Shown piece after piece: positions 15,788 through 24,120 of a DNA stretch of 37,766 nt. The translations under genes were made by a program, and so were the position numbers. Numbering within the stretch: position 1 is the stretch's first letter; each line of letters begins with the position of its first letter. Location: assembly GCA_047611425.1 (NCBI GenBank), contig JBLFWJ010000008.1, positions 1 through 37,766 on the forward strand. The letters are read 5' to 3'. A model generated the notes under the pieces. That model saw only the letters and a list, made by a program, of their open reading frames with translations, searched no databases and was not told the origin of the DNA. The DNA comes from JBLFWJ01 sp047611425. Lineage in GTDB: Bacteria; Bacteroidota; Bacteroidia; UBA10329.

Positions 15788-16573
15788 ATGCCAAGAGAAG
15801 TAAGGAACATAGCCATCATTGGTTCGGGTAATGTGGCCTTTCATATTGGCAAAGCACTCAAGAAAACTCAAAATAAATTGACGGGTGTTTATGCTCGCAA
15901 TGAGAAAACCGGAAGTCGATTGGCTTTCGAATTGGGCTGTGAGTATTTCCAAGACATTACATCCATTCCTGATGAAGTGGACATTATCCTGATGGCTGTT
16001 AATGATGATGCAGTAGCATCAGTCGTTTCGCAGATATTCTATCCAGGAAAAATTGTTGCCCATACTTCGGGTACCGTTCGTATGGAAATGTTGGAGGCTT
16101 CTTCAGACAGATATGGTGTGTTCTACCCGCTGCAAACGTTGCACCGAGATAATAAAGTAGACATGTTTGAAGTGCCATTTTGCATTGAATCAAATACCAA
16201 TTGGGGCGAGGGTATGTTGATGGAATTGGCTGCTTCCATAGGCGATAACGTGCATTTGGTCAATTCCGAACAACGCAGGACAATGCATTTGGCCGCTGTG
16301 GTGGCATGCAACTTCAGCAATCATTTATACACGTTGGCTCAGCAAATCCTTGATACGGATGGACTGGATCTTTCCATTCTCAAACCTTTGATTATTCAGA
16401 CAGCTGAGAATATCAAGAACGGGGATCCGAAAAATCTACAGACAGGCCCAGCAATTCGTGGTGACCAAGAAGTGATTAAAAAGCACGAAGCGATTCTACT
16501 GGAGAAAAACCCTGAGTTAACAGAGCTGTACAAAATGCTGACTCAAAGCATTTTGTCCCAAAGGAATTCTTGA
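15788..16573 (+). CDS. Rossmann-like and DUF2520 domain protein
   Basis: A 261-residue protein. The N-terminal half is an NAD(P)-binding Rossmann fold with GSGNVA at residues 12-17 and the strand IILMAVNDDAV near 67-77. The C-terminal half is the helical DUF2520 domain containing NFSNHLY. The architecture is close to ProC/6-phosphogluconate dehydrogenase-like reductases, so an oxidoreductase is likely, substrate unknown. From memory, in some relatives this family is next to 3-deoxy-D-manno-octulosonate 8-phosphate phosphatase or Maf genes; here neither is present. The last 31 bases overlap the 3' end of the opposing transglutaminase gene. Confidence 0.88.
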   Translation: MPREVRNIAIIGSGNVAFHIGKALKKTQNKLTGVYARNEKTGSRLAFELGCEYFQDITSIPDEVDIILMAVNDDAVASVVSQIFYPGKIVAHTSGTVRMEMLEASSDRYGVFYPLQTLHRDNKVDMFEVPFCIESNTNWGEGMLMELAASIGDNVHLVNSEQRRTMHLAAVVACNFSNHLYTLAQQILDTDGLDLSILKPLIIQTAENIKNGDPKNLQTGPAIRGDQEVIKKHEAILLEKNPELTELYKMLTQSILSQRNS

Positions 16574-17268
16574 ATCCTTGCTTGAGGAAATAAGTGTGGA
16601 TAGTGCTTGATCAGCACCCCGATAAATAGCTCGCGTGGCATGTCGTCAAACGTGCCATAATGGTGCAGGTACTCCATAAACTTTCCACCATCGGCATCAA
16701 ACTCTTGAAACTGGCTGTCGGTCTCGCCATTAAATTCCAGAGGAGTCACGTTAAATTTCTCACAGAGTTTAGCGTTGAATGCGGGTGTAGCCTTTACCCA
16801 TTTTCCATCTAAATAGATTTGTGTCAGCCCATGAAAAGCAAAGACATCACTGCGTAAACGGTCGAGTAACTTTTGGCTTGCAATGTGATTTTTCACATCA
16901 AAGAATTCCAATTTGGCAGGAATTCCAAGAGCCCGCATGCAGGCGGCAAGTACAACAGCCTTTTCTACACAATGCCCAGTACCACGTTCCAACACATAAC
17001 TGGCGGTAAGTTGATCTGGTGCCAAGCCAGAAGTATTTGGATCATACCAAATTCCATCCCGAATGGCGTAGTAAAGTTGAATCGAATTTTCCTTTTCCGA
17101 TTGAGTTGGCGAACTGTTCTTGGCTACAAAGTCCAATACAGTTGGATGATCGGAATTGATGTAATAAGAGGGTTGGGTTAAAGGAGTTGACAATGGAATG
17201 GGTTGATTGAGTTGAAAATGTTGGATCGAGGTTTTTTTTGTCTCTTCATGCCGTTCTTGAAACGGCAT
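16543..17268 (-). CDS. Transglutaminase-like (papain-fold) domain protein
   Basis: A 241-residue protein with the transglutaminase core: ERGTGHCVEKAVVLAACMRALGIPA around residues 95-118 (nucleophile Cys100) and FHGLTQIYLDGKWVKATPAFN around 145-165 (His146). The usual third residue, an Asp in a DPT motif, appears as ATPAFN, so the third catalytic residue may be Asn165 or may be lost. No signal peptide is seen, which suggests a cytoplasmic protein, unlike many secreted members. Possible roles are peptidase or deamidase; the substrate is unknown. The assigned ATG at 17268 lies inside a perfect 8-bp hairpin. Residues 1-30 look unconserved, so a start further in is possible. It overlaps the DUF2520 gene tail to tail by 31 bases. 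Confidence 0.8.
   Translation of the reverse strand: MPFQERHEETKKTSIQHFQLNQPIPLSTPLTQPSYYINSDHPTVLDFVAKNSSPTQSEKENSIQLYYAIRDGIWYDPNTSGLAPDQLTASYVLERGTGHCVEKAVVLAACMRALGIPAKLEFFDVKNHIASQKLLDRLRSDVFAFHGLTQIYLDGKWVKATPAFNAKLCEKFNVTPLEFNGETDSQFQEFDADGGKFMEYLHHYGTFDDMPRELFIGVLIKHYPHLFPQARIQEFLWDKML
17248..17268 (-). repeat. Inverted repeat covering the start codon of the transglutaminase gene
   Basis: On the minus strand ATGCCGTT is followed by the loop TCAAG and its exact complement AACGGCAT. The first ATG is the assigned start and the second arm creates a second, out-of-frame ATG. In mRNA the start codon would be base-paired. An A8 run follows the hairpin. Confidence 0.6.
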
Positions 17269-17456
17269 CTCTTCGATTTGTTTTAAAAGCTTTTGGGAGA
17301 GACTCCGTCTTTCAACAGGGTGGCAGCTCTGGGTACAGAATTTAATTTTCGTTTAAATAGACTTAGCGCCTTGAGTATTCAAAGTTGAAAAACTATACCC
17401 ACCCAGCGGAGCCTGAACCATTCAACTTACCAACTTTGTAAACCTCAAACTACCCT

Positions 17457-18089
17457 GTGCCAGAACAATTAATCAACAACCTTAGAAAAAGACTGGAGCA
17501 ACCGCTACCGGGGGTTTCCGCACAGCGAAAAATGGCCAACTCCAAGCGGTTTGACGAGCGCTTCGTTCACGAGAATAGGGCAGGAGCTAGGCTCGGTGCG
17601 GTGCTTATCCCATTGTATTTTAACCAAGGTGAATTGTCTGTTGTCTTGATGAAACGGCCTAATTATAATGGTACGCATAGCGGACAAGTCAGTTTTCCTG
17701 GAGGTAAACATGAAGAAGAGGATTCAGACCTAGAGTTTACAGCACTTCGGGAATCACAAGAGGAAGTTGGCTTGCCTCCGGAGAAAGTTGAAGTCATCGG
17801 TCAACTTACCGACCTATACATTCCACCTTCCAACTTCCTAGTACATCCGTTTGTTGGTTTCGTTCGAGAACTGCCAGACCTGGTTCCTGATCAACACGAA
17901 GTAGAATCGATTCTTCAAGTTCCGATTAGCCATTTCTCTGATCATCCCTTCAAAGAGAAGGACATCAAGATTACCGAGCATTTTAGTTTGAATGCCCCGT
18001 ATTACGAAGTAGACGGACATACCGTTTGGGGTGCAACAGCTATGATTCTTGCGGAGTTGCAGCAGGTTTTGCGGGAGGCAGGCTATTAG
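17457..18089 (+). CDS. Nudix hydrolase, CoA pyrophosphatase type
   Basis: A 210-residue cytoplasmic Nudix enzyme expected to split CoA or CoA derivatives into phosphopantetheine and 3',5'-ADP. The CoA-pyrophosphatase signature VLMKRPNYNGTHSGQVSF runs directly into PGGK (81-84), and the metal-binding part of the Nudix box is RESQEEVGL at 98-106. The first Glu of the classical Nudix box is not at its usual place, as is common in this subgroup. The length is normal. The start is GTG at 17457, giving MPEQLINNLRKRL. The 188-base gap to the divergent transglutaminase gene holds an inverted pair CAAAGTTG (17380-17387) and CAACTTTG (17431-17438) that resembles weak divergent -7 elements. Confidence 0.9.
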   Translation: MPEQLINNLRKRLEQPLPGVSAQRKMANSKRFDERFVHENRAGARLGAVLIPLYFNQGELSVVLMKRPNYNGTHSGQVSFPGGKHEEEDSDLEFTALRESQEEVGLPPEKVEVIGQLTDLYIPPSNFLVHPFVGFVRELPDLVPDQHEVESILQVPISHFSDHPFKEKDIKITEHFSLNAPYYEVDGHTVWGATAMILAELQQVLREAGY

Positions 18090-18135
18090 CGGGTTAGGGA
18101 ATTAGGCGGTTAGGTTTTTAGGAGTTGGCACTGCG

Positions 18136-18316
18136 CTCGTCATTCAGAGCGTAATGGAACCGACCGAAGGGAGCTCATGACCGAAGGGAGCTCATGACCG
18201 AAGGGAATAATCTCCCGGCTATTTAAATCATAGACTATCGCCTTCGGCAATGAGACCACTTCTTTAGTTCTTCATTACGCTTCGCTTCATTCTGAGTGAC
18301 GCAGCGAAAGGGCCAT
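18136..18316. repeat. Palindromic intergenic element (GTCATTC-AGAGCG type)
   Basis: GTCATTCAGAGCGTAATG near 18139-18156 is repeated in inverted orientation, with an 11-base insertion, around 18268-18300 (CATTACGCTTCGCTTCATTC then TGAGTGAC). The arms are about 110 bases apart and enclose the 17-bp tandem repeat. This looks like the mobile or hairpin-forming intergenic motif common in Bacteroidota genomes. I cannot tell whether it is transcribed. Confidence 0.55.
18162..18211. repeat. 17-bp tandem repeat, two full copies and one partial
   Basis: GACCGAAGGGAGCTCAT occurs at 18162-18178 and again at 18179-18195 with no mismatch. A third copy at 18196-18211 matches for 11 bases and then diverges. 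It lies inside the palindromic element. Perfect identity suggests recent expansion by slippage. Confidence 0.85.
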
Positions 18317-18379
18317 TGTCTTACGGGGTGACAGCGTGGCTTCGGATTAGCTTTTTCCCTAATCCTCGAACAGCTATTC

Positions 18380-20500
18380 TCAAAACCCGTCCTCCTCCCA
18401 GATGTATTTTCTGGTTTCGAGGCTGAAATAGGCCATCTTGTTCTCCTTAAAAATTCGGAGCGTTTTGTGGTCAGAAAGTCGTTCGACCTTGTCAAGCGCA
18501 CATGGCAAAAGGTAATTGTGATCCTTATCGGTTATGCAGAAGAAATCGCTTCGTTTAACGATTGCTACACCATCCTCAAAATTTGAAACTTCCGTGTATA
18601 GGTTTGGAATGACCAGCTTGCCACCGTTGTCGATAAAGCCCCAATAACTGTCTTTCTCAATAGCTGCACGATCCTCAGAAAAGCCTTTGGTGTCATTGAA
18701 TTCAAAAGGAATGACATCAATGCCTTTGCTATTGAAGAATCCGAATTTTCCTTTTTTCATTGCGGCAAAACGGTTGTCGTTAATAGGGTCGATACGCTCA
18801 TACTCAAAAGGAGCAACTTGCTGACCGATGGAATCGATGACGCCCCATTTTCCTCCATTCTTAACCGAGGCGTACCCATTTTCGAAGTACATATCCGATG
18901 CTTCCGAAACTTCACATTCAAATTGAACAGGAATGGGCATTCCACCCTTTAGGTTGATGTACCCGCACTTACCTTCCTTCATGATTAACGCCAGACCACT
19001 GTTGTAAGGGCCAATCTTATCATATTCACAAGGCGATAAAGAATCACCGTTGGATTTAAGAATCCCATAAAACTCACCCCTTTGAACCCGGGCTCGTTCG
19101 TTCGAGAAGCGCTCGGCATTGTCATAATTGCACTTGATAGGAACGCTGCCATCATTTCCCAAATAGCCCATGAAACCGGAAATCTCAACTGCAGCCAATC
19201 CGCCAGAAAAATCGTCAGCAGCATCCAACTTCAATGGAATTACCTCCTTCCCACTTTCATTGATGTAGCCGTATTTGTCATTTAGTCCAACCGCTGCAAA
19301 TCCTTCTGAATATTCGAATATTTCATCGTACTTAATGAGCGTGACTTCAGTTCCTTGATGGTCGATTACACCATAAAGGTCGTTCCGAAGCACAATCGCT
19401 TTTCCATCCTGAAATGCTTCTGCCTCATCATAATCTGGATCAATTACCATTTGGCCCCGTTTGTTGATGTAGCCCCATCCAAGCCCTTTTCTCACTGCAG
19501 CCAAACCATCTGAGAACTCGGTTACTTGGTCGTGTTCAAACTTGATTGCCACTTTTCCTTTTTGATCGATAAATCCCCACTTGCCTCGGTTTTTGGCTGC
19601 AAGCAGAGTGCTGTTCATCAATTTTAAATCGGCATTCAAATCCTCCATGTATGGATAATCAGGATACTCCAATTTGAATTCCATCAACTTAACTGGGATC
19701 AAATCCCACGAATACATTTCATAAATCTTTCGCCAAGCCTCTTCAATATGCTCATTAGTTGAGAAGGTGGTAATGAAAGCATGGTACGAATCTTCGGTTC
19801 CTTCTTTCGTGCTTAACGAATAGATTTTTTCTTCCGCCTCTTCCTTAAATGACGATGTCGGATACCGCACCACGAATTGGGCATAACTCTGAATTCCGCC
19901 ATCCTTCGTCAGTTCTTTATATCGTGTTTCTTCAAAAAGCTCACGAGCTTCCGGAGCCTCTTTGGAGGTGGGGTAGAGTGTGGCGAAATCCTCATAACCT
20001 TGATATGTTCCAATAGCCTGTGCATTCTCGAAGGCAATCGCACTTCTTAATTCTATCACCTGCAACTTCTGCGAAGCGTTGTTGAACCGATTCAAAAACC
20101 GATCGCAAGCTTCTACCGTGTGTGCTTCCACTACCTCATTGTATGCCTGATCAAAAACCTCCTTTTTAAGGTTGAATATCTTTTGCTCGTTGATTCCATA
20201 ATCGGGTAGCTTCTTCAACTCGCCATTCTCGGCAACGCGAAATGCAGCCTCGCAACTCATGGAATGTTGATACGCGGAATCTAACTGGTAGAAAGGGCTC
20301 TTTGGTTCTAAAAACAGTTTTACTAAACCATAATGCGCACCAACCCGATGCTTTTTTAACCCTTTAGCGAAATAGGTTTTCGCTTTGAAATAATCCTTAA
20401 TGGCAAGCGCCTCAAACCCTTTGTCAATCACATTTGCTGATGCGCTAGACGCAATCAGCAAACAGAGAAGAGGCAATATGGCCAGCCGGAGTTTGATCAT
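18380..20500 (-). CDS. WG-repeat protein with signal peptide and helical N-terminal region
   Basis: A 706-residue exported protein. Residues 1-22 are a signal peptide (LAILPLLCLLIASSASA). Residues 25-295 are mostly helical and contain tandem segments such as FATLYPTSKEAPEARELFEE and FVVRYPTSSFKEEAEEKIY, reminiscent of TPR-like repeats. From about 305 to 700 come ten or so WG repeats (GKWGFIDQKGKVAI, GWGYINKRGQMVI, DLYGVIDHQG and so on), each about 35-50 residues. WG repeats form a beta structure of unknown general function, probably binding or scaffolding. Its ATG overlaps the stop of the S46 peptidase gene (ATGA), so the two are translated together, which hints at a shared role in the periplasm. 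Confidence 0.9.
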   Translation of the reverse strand: MIKLRLAILPLLCLLIASSASANVIDKGFEALAIKDYFKAKTYFAKGLKKHRVGAHYGLVKLFLEPKSPFYQLDSAYQHSMSCEAAFRVAENGELKKLPDYGINEQKIFNLKKEVFDQAYNEVVEAHTVEACDRFLNRFNNASQKLQVIELRSAIAFENAQAIGTYQGYEDFATLYPTSKEAPEARELFEETRYKELTKDGGIQSYAQFVVRYPTSSFKEEAEEKIYSLSTKEGTEDSYHAFITTFSTNEHIEEAWRKIYEMYSWDLIPVKLMEFKLEYPDYPYMEDLNADLKLMNSTLLAAKNRGKWGFIDQKGKVAIKFEHDQVTEFSDGLAAVRKGLGWGYINKRGQMVIDPDYDEAEAFQDGKAIVLRNDLYGVIDHQGTEVTLIKYDEIFEYSEGFAAVGLNDKYGYINESGKEVIPLKLDAADDFSGGLAAVEISGFMGYLGNDGSVPIKCNYDNAERFSNERARVQRGEFYGILKSNGDSLSPCEYDKIGPYNSGLALIMKEGKCGYINLKGGMPIPVQFECEVSEASDMYFENGYASVKNGGKWGVIDSIGQQVAPFEYERIDPINDNRFAAMKKGKFGFFNSKGIDVIPFEFNDTKGFSEDRAAIEKDSYWGFIDNGGKLVIPNLYTEVSNFEDGVAIVKRSDFFCITDKDHNYLLPCALDKVERLSDHKTLRIFKENKMAYFSLETRKYIWEEDGF

Positions 20501-22662
20501 CCACCAATGACGGTCATCTCCTCAACCAAATGACCCGCGCCACCCAGTTTATCCATGATAAAAAGGATGTACCGGATGTCGGTTGAAATGTTCCGAACTT
20601 GGGTTACATCGTAATTCACATCGCTCATTGTGCCTTCCCAATTTCGATCAAAATTGATGCCCACCAATTCGCCATTTGCATTTAATAAAGGACTTCCTGA
20701 GTTTCCGCCAGTGGTGTGATTGGAGGCGATGAAGCAAACGGGAACCGTTCCGTTTACCGCATATTTTCCATAATCCTTGTTTTGGTACAATTCCTTCAAT
20801 TTCGCTGGAACATGGAATTCACGATTCTTCGGGTCTTCTTTTGCCATCAAACCATCTAAGTATGTGAATGGCTCATGCTCAACATCTGAAAACGATTTGT
20901 ACCGCTCCACTTTTCCGTAGGTCAATCGCAGCGTTGAGTTCGCATCTGGAGAAAACCTTCGGTCTTTTTCAAACGCTCTTTGCGCTTCCATAAAAATCTT
21001 CATTTCCGCTTCAATCTTAGAACTAGCTTCTCTCAGTTTTGGCAACACGTTATTTTCATGGTTGTTTTTCATCGCCTTATACATTAGGTAGAAAGGGTCG
21101 TTCGCTGTTTTCTTCCCTTTCTTGGGAGAGAAGTTGGATACCATGTCGATCAATTTTTCTTTGTCCGCAAAAACAGATTTGCTCCATAGGGTTACCATGT
21201 GCTCTGTCATGTTCCCTTTTGATAAACGCTTGAGTTCAAGAACCCAATCCTGAAGAAAAATATTCCTCTCTTCCTTCAGAATCATTTTTAATGAGGCAGC
21301 CAAAAGGTCTTTTTCCACATTCAGATCCAAGTTGTCGTATCCATTAGCCAATCCTTCTGCTATTTCGGCTTTTCTCTCGTCTAATTCTTCTCCTGGAGGT
21401 AATTCATAAAGGGTGGCAACCCGATCGGCAACTTTCGAAAGTGCGCTGCCATAACCAGCCTCACGATAAACATCATACGCTTGCTGCATCTGTACGCGGG
21501 TTTTGTATAGACTTTCCAGGTTACTCAAAACACCGGAATACTTCTTGTTCGCGTCTTCATTGCCTGGCTCTCGTAACCAAGTCATCATTCTGTTTTCGTA
21601 ATCCAACTTCTTCGAATAGGCCTCTGAAAGCTTCAAACCTCTGGTTTCACCATCCCACTTTTTGTAGTAGTTCGCGATTCTCGCATACGGACTTGCATAC
21701 TTCAAACGGATTGCTGCGTCCTTATTCATGTACTTATCCAGCACCTTCAATTTCTTTTTTCGGATGTCTATTCGAGGAGGGTTGATTTGATGAATCAATT
21801 GCTTCACTGCAATCGATGGCAAGTATTGTTGGGTTCTACCGGGGAACCCGAAAACCATGGTGAAGTCACCTTCCTTAATTCCTCCCAGGTTTACTGGGAA
21901 ATGGTGCTTTGGCTTGTAAGGAACATTGTCTTCTGAGTATTCTGCCGGGTTGTTGTCTTTGTCAGCATAAATTCTGAAAACCGAAAAATCACCAGTGTGT
22001 CGTGGCCACATCCAGTTGTCGGTATCTCCACCGAATTTTCCAACAGCCTCTGGTGGTGTGCCTACCATACGAACATCATTGTACGTCTGGGTAACGGTCA
22101 TATAATACTCCAAACCGTAGTAAAACGGTTTGATCTCGGCCTTGTAATCGGTGCCTTCAGTTGTACGATTTTGAATGTCTTCGATGCGAGCCGCAATCTT
22201 GGATTCTCTATCAACATCAGACAATCCATCAAGATCAGCAAGTATCAGTTTAGTCACGTCTTCCATCTTTACGATGAACGTTACTGATAAGCCAGGACAA
22301 GCCAATTCCTCTCCTTTATTCATGGCCCAAAAGCCATTTTCTAGCCGGTTATTCTCAACCGTGCTGTGCTTAGTAATGTAGGAATAGCCACAATGATGAT
22401 TTGTCAACAATAGTCCTTGATCCGAAATAATCTCTCCGGTGCAGCCACCGCCAAATCGAACAACCGCATCCTTTAGACTTGATTTATTTACGCTGTAAAT
22501 ATCCTCGGCACTTAGCTTCAATCCAGCGTCTTGCATTTCCCCCTCAATCTCATTTAAAAGGAAAGGAAGCCACATGCCTCTGTCGGCAAGCATGGTGAAC
22601 GGAAGAAATAAAAGGAGAGTCGCCAGTACTAATTGACGGAACGAACTATTGAAAATTCTCAT
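20497..22662 (-). CDS. S46 family dipeptidyl peptidase, DPP11-like
   Basis: A periplasmic serine exopeptidase that removes dipeptides from peptide N-termini, feeding amino acids to the cell. The signal peptide covers about residues 1-26. The trypsin-like triad is visible: His89 or His90 in TNHHCGY, Asp225 in HTGDFSVFR, and Ser655 in GGNSGSP. Residue 673, in FDRNWEG, is Arg. In characterised Porphyromonas enzymes Arg673 marks DPP11 (Asp/Glu at P1) and Gly673 marks DPP7 (hydrophobic P1), so acidic specificity is the inference here. The 721-residue length is normal for S46. The downstream WG-repeat gene overlaps its stop by 4 bases. Divergent from the DUF819 gene. Confidence 0.94.
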   Translation of the reverse strand: MRIFNSSFRQLVLATLLLFLPFTMLADRGMWLPFLLNEIEGEMQDAGLKLSAEDIYSVNKSSLKDAVVRFGGGCTGEIISDQGLLLTNHHCGYSYITKHSTVENNRLENGFWAMNKGEELACPGLSVTFIVKMEDVTKLILADLDGLSDVDRESKIAARIEDIQNRTTEGTDYKAEIKPFYYGLEYYMTVTQTYNDVRMVGTPPEAVGKFGGDTDNWMWPRHTGDFSVFRIYADKDNNPAEYSEDNVPYKPKHHFPVNLGGIKEGDFTMVFGFPGRTQQYLPSIAVKQLIHQINPPRIDIRKKKLKVLDKYMNKDAAIRLKYASPYARIANYYKKWDGETRGLKLSEAYSKKLDYENRMMTWLREPGNEDANKKYSGVLSNLESLYKTRVQMQQAYDVYREAGYGSALSKVADRVATLYELPPGEELDERKAEIAEGLANGYDNLDLNVEKDLLAASLKMILKEERNIFLQDWVLELKRLSKGNMTEHMVTLWSKSVFADKEKLIDMVSNFSPKKGKKTANDPFYLMYKAMKNNHENNVLPKLREASSKIEAEMKIFMEAQRAFEKDRRFSPDANSTLRLTYGKVERYKSFSDVEHEPFTYLDGLMAKEDPKNREFHVPAKLKELYQNKDYGKYAVNGTVPVCFIASNHTTGGNSGSPLLNANGELVGINFDRNWEGTMSDVNYDVTQVRNISTDIRYILFIMDKLGGAGHLVEEMTVIGG

Positions 22663-22669
22663 GAAAAAT

Positions 22670-22697
22670 TTGTTGAAGTGTGAATCACCTATCTTGG
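22670..22697 (+). promoter_or_regulatory. Possible promoter of the DUF819 gene
   Basis: TTG at 22670-22672, 17 bases, then TATCTTGG at 22690-22697, one base off TAnnTTTG. The ATG follows at 22720. The spacing is at the short end of the accepted range. Confidence 0.4.
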
Positions 22698-22719
22698 CGC
22701 AAAATTAGACTTTAGCCCC

Positions 22720-23988
22720 ATGGATACAAGCGAAGTAGCGCATCAAGCATACATCACGAATGATGCCGTAGTTCTTGGATTATTAGTCGCCATTTTGGCC
22801 TTTGTTTTTTATACTTCATCAAAGAAGGAAGGATTCTGGTCTAAGTTCTACACCTACGTTCCAGCCCTTTTGCTGTGCTATTTCCTGCCAAGTTTGCTTA
22901 ACACATTTGGCATTATTGATGGCCATGAAAGCAATTTGTATTTCGTGGCTTCTCGGTATTTACTGCCGGCCAGTTTGGTTTTATTAACACTTAGTATTGA
23001 CTTAAAGGGCATTATCAGGCTTGGCCCCAAAGCGATAATCATGTTTTTGACGGGAACAATAAGCGTGATTATCGGTGGGCCGATTGCAATTCTTGTCGTT
23101 TCCACATTTGCCCCAGATGTTGTGGGTGGTGCTGGCCCCGAAGCAGTTTGGAGAGGTCTGTCCACTGTAGCGGGAAGTTGGATTGGTGGTGGTGCCAATC
23201 AAACCGCAATGAAAGAAGTGTTCCAACCAAGCGATGACCTCTTTTCTGCGATGATTGCAGTGGATGTTATTTGTGCGAATGTGTGGATGGCTGTGATCCT
23301 TTTCGGAGTTGGATATTCTGATAAGATTGACAAATTTTTTAAAGCAGATACTACGGCCATTGAAGATCTTAAAAAGAGTGTTTCTGAATATCAATCACAG
23401 GTTAGAAGAATACCGAATTTGACTGATCTGATAATGATTATAGCCATTGGAATGGGGGTGACCGCATTCAGTCATTTCTGTGCTGACTTAATCGCTCCAG
23501 CGATAAAAGAACATGCACCAGAACTTGGTAAGTTCAGTTTGACTAGTGGGTTTTTCTGGATTGTTGTTATTGCAACAACCATTGGAATGATCTTGTCATT
23601 TACCAAAGTGAGGAATTATGAAGGTGCCGGTGCAAGTACTGTTGGAAGCGTATTCCTCTACATTCTTGTGGCAACAATCGGAATGCACATGAATGTGATG
23701 GCCATTTTCGATAATCCTGGGCTTTTTATGGTTGGCGGAATTTGGATGTTGGTACACATCACCATCTTATTGTCTGTTGCAAAGATTATCAAGGCGCCTT
23801 TCTTCTTTACCGCAGTTGGAAGTCAGGCCAATATTGGCGGAGCTGCCTCGGCTCCGATTGTGGCTTCAGCCTTCCATCCAAGTTTGGCGACTGTAGGTGT
23901 TTTACTGGCTGTTTTCGGTTATGCCCTTGGTACATACGGAGCATGGTTCTGCGCTCAATTAATGCAGGCTGCTTCTGCTGGAATGTGA
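22720..23988 (+). CDS. DUF819 family membrane protein
   Basis: A 422-residue inner-membrane protein with about ten to eleven hydrophobic helices. The glycine-rich block GSWIGGGANQTAMKEVF near residues 156-172 and AVGSQANIGGAASAPIVASAF near 365-385 form an internal pair typical of DUF819 (YjcL-like) proteins, which have an inverted-repeat transporter fold related to sodium/anion symporters. Function is unknown; transport is inferred from the fold. It stands alone between the divergent S46 peptidase gene and the serC operon, which starts 132 bases later. Confidence 0.87.
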   Translation: MDTSEVAHQAYITNDAVVLGLLVAILAFVFYTSSKKEGFWSKFYTYVPALLLCYFLPSLLNTFGIIDGHESNLYFVASRYLLPASLVLLTLSIDLKGIIRLGPKAIIMFLTGTISVIIGGPIAILVVSTFAPDVVGGAGPEAVWRGLSTVAGSWIGGGANQTAMKEVFQPSDDLFSAMIAVDVICANVWMAVILFGVGYSDKIDKFFKADTTAIEDLKKSVSEYQSQVRRIPNLTDLIMIIAIGMGVTAFSHFCADLIAPAIKEHAPELGKFSLTSGFFWIVVIATTIGMILSFTKVRNYEGAGASTVGSVFLYILVATIGMHMNVMAIFDNPGLFMVGGIWMLVHITILLSVAKIIKAPFFFTAVGSQANIGGAASAPIVASAFHPSLATVGVLLAVFGYALGTYGAWFCAQLMQAASAGM

Positions 23989-24120
23989 TCCAATCACCTT
24001 TGGTATTCTGATGAGAATTAGGGTTGATAAATTAGTGTTAAGCGTTGATTAATACTGCCTTGAAAACCAAGGTGGATCAATCTTTTTTGGCCAACTTCGT
24101 AGCCTCAAAACCCCAAACAA

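Noticed and set aside
24040..24100. Terminator-like CCTTG-CAAGG hairpin with T6 before serC
   Set aside because: The stem is only five bases and the T-run is ten bases away, so it is too weak to call.
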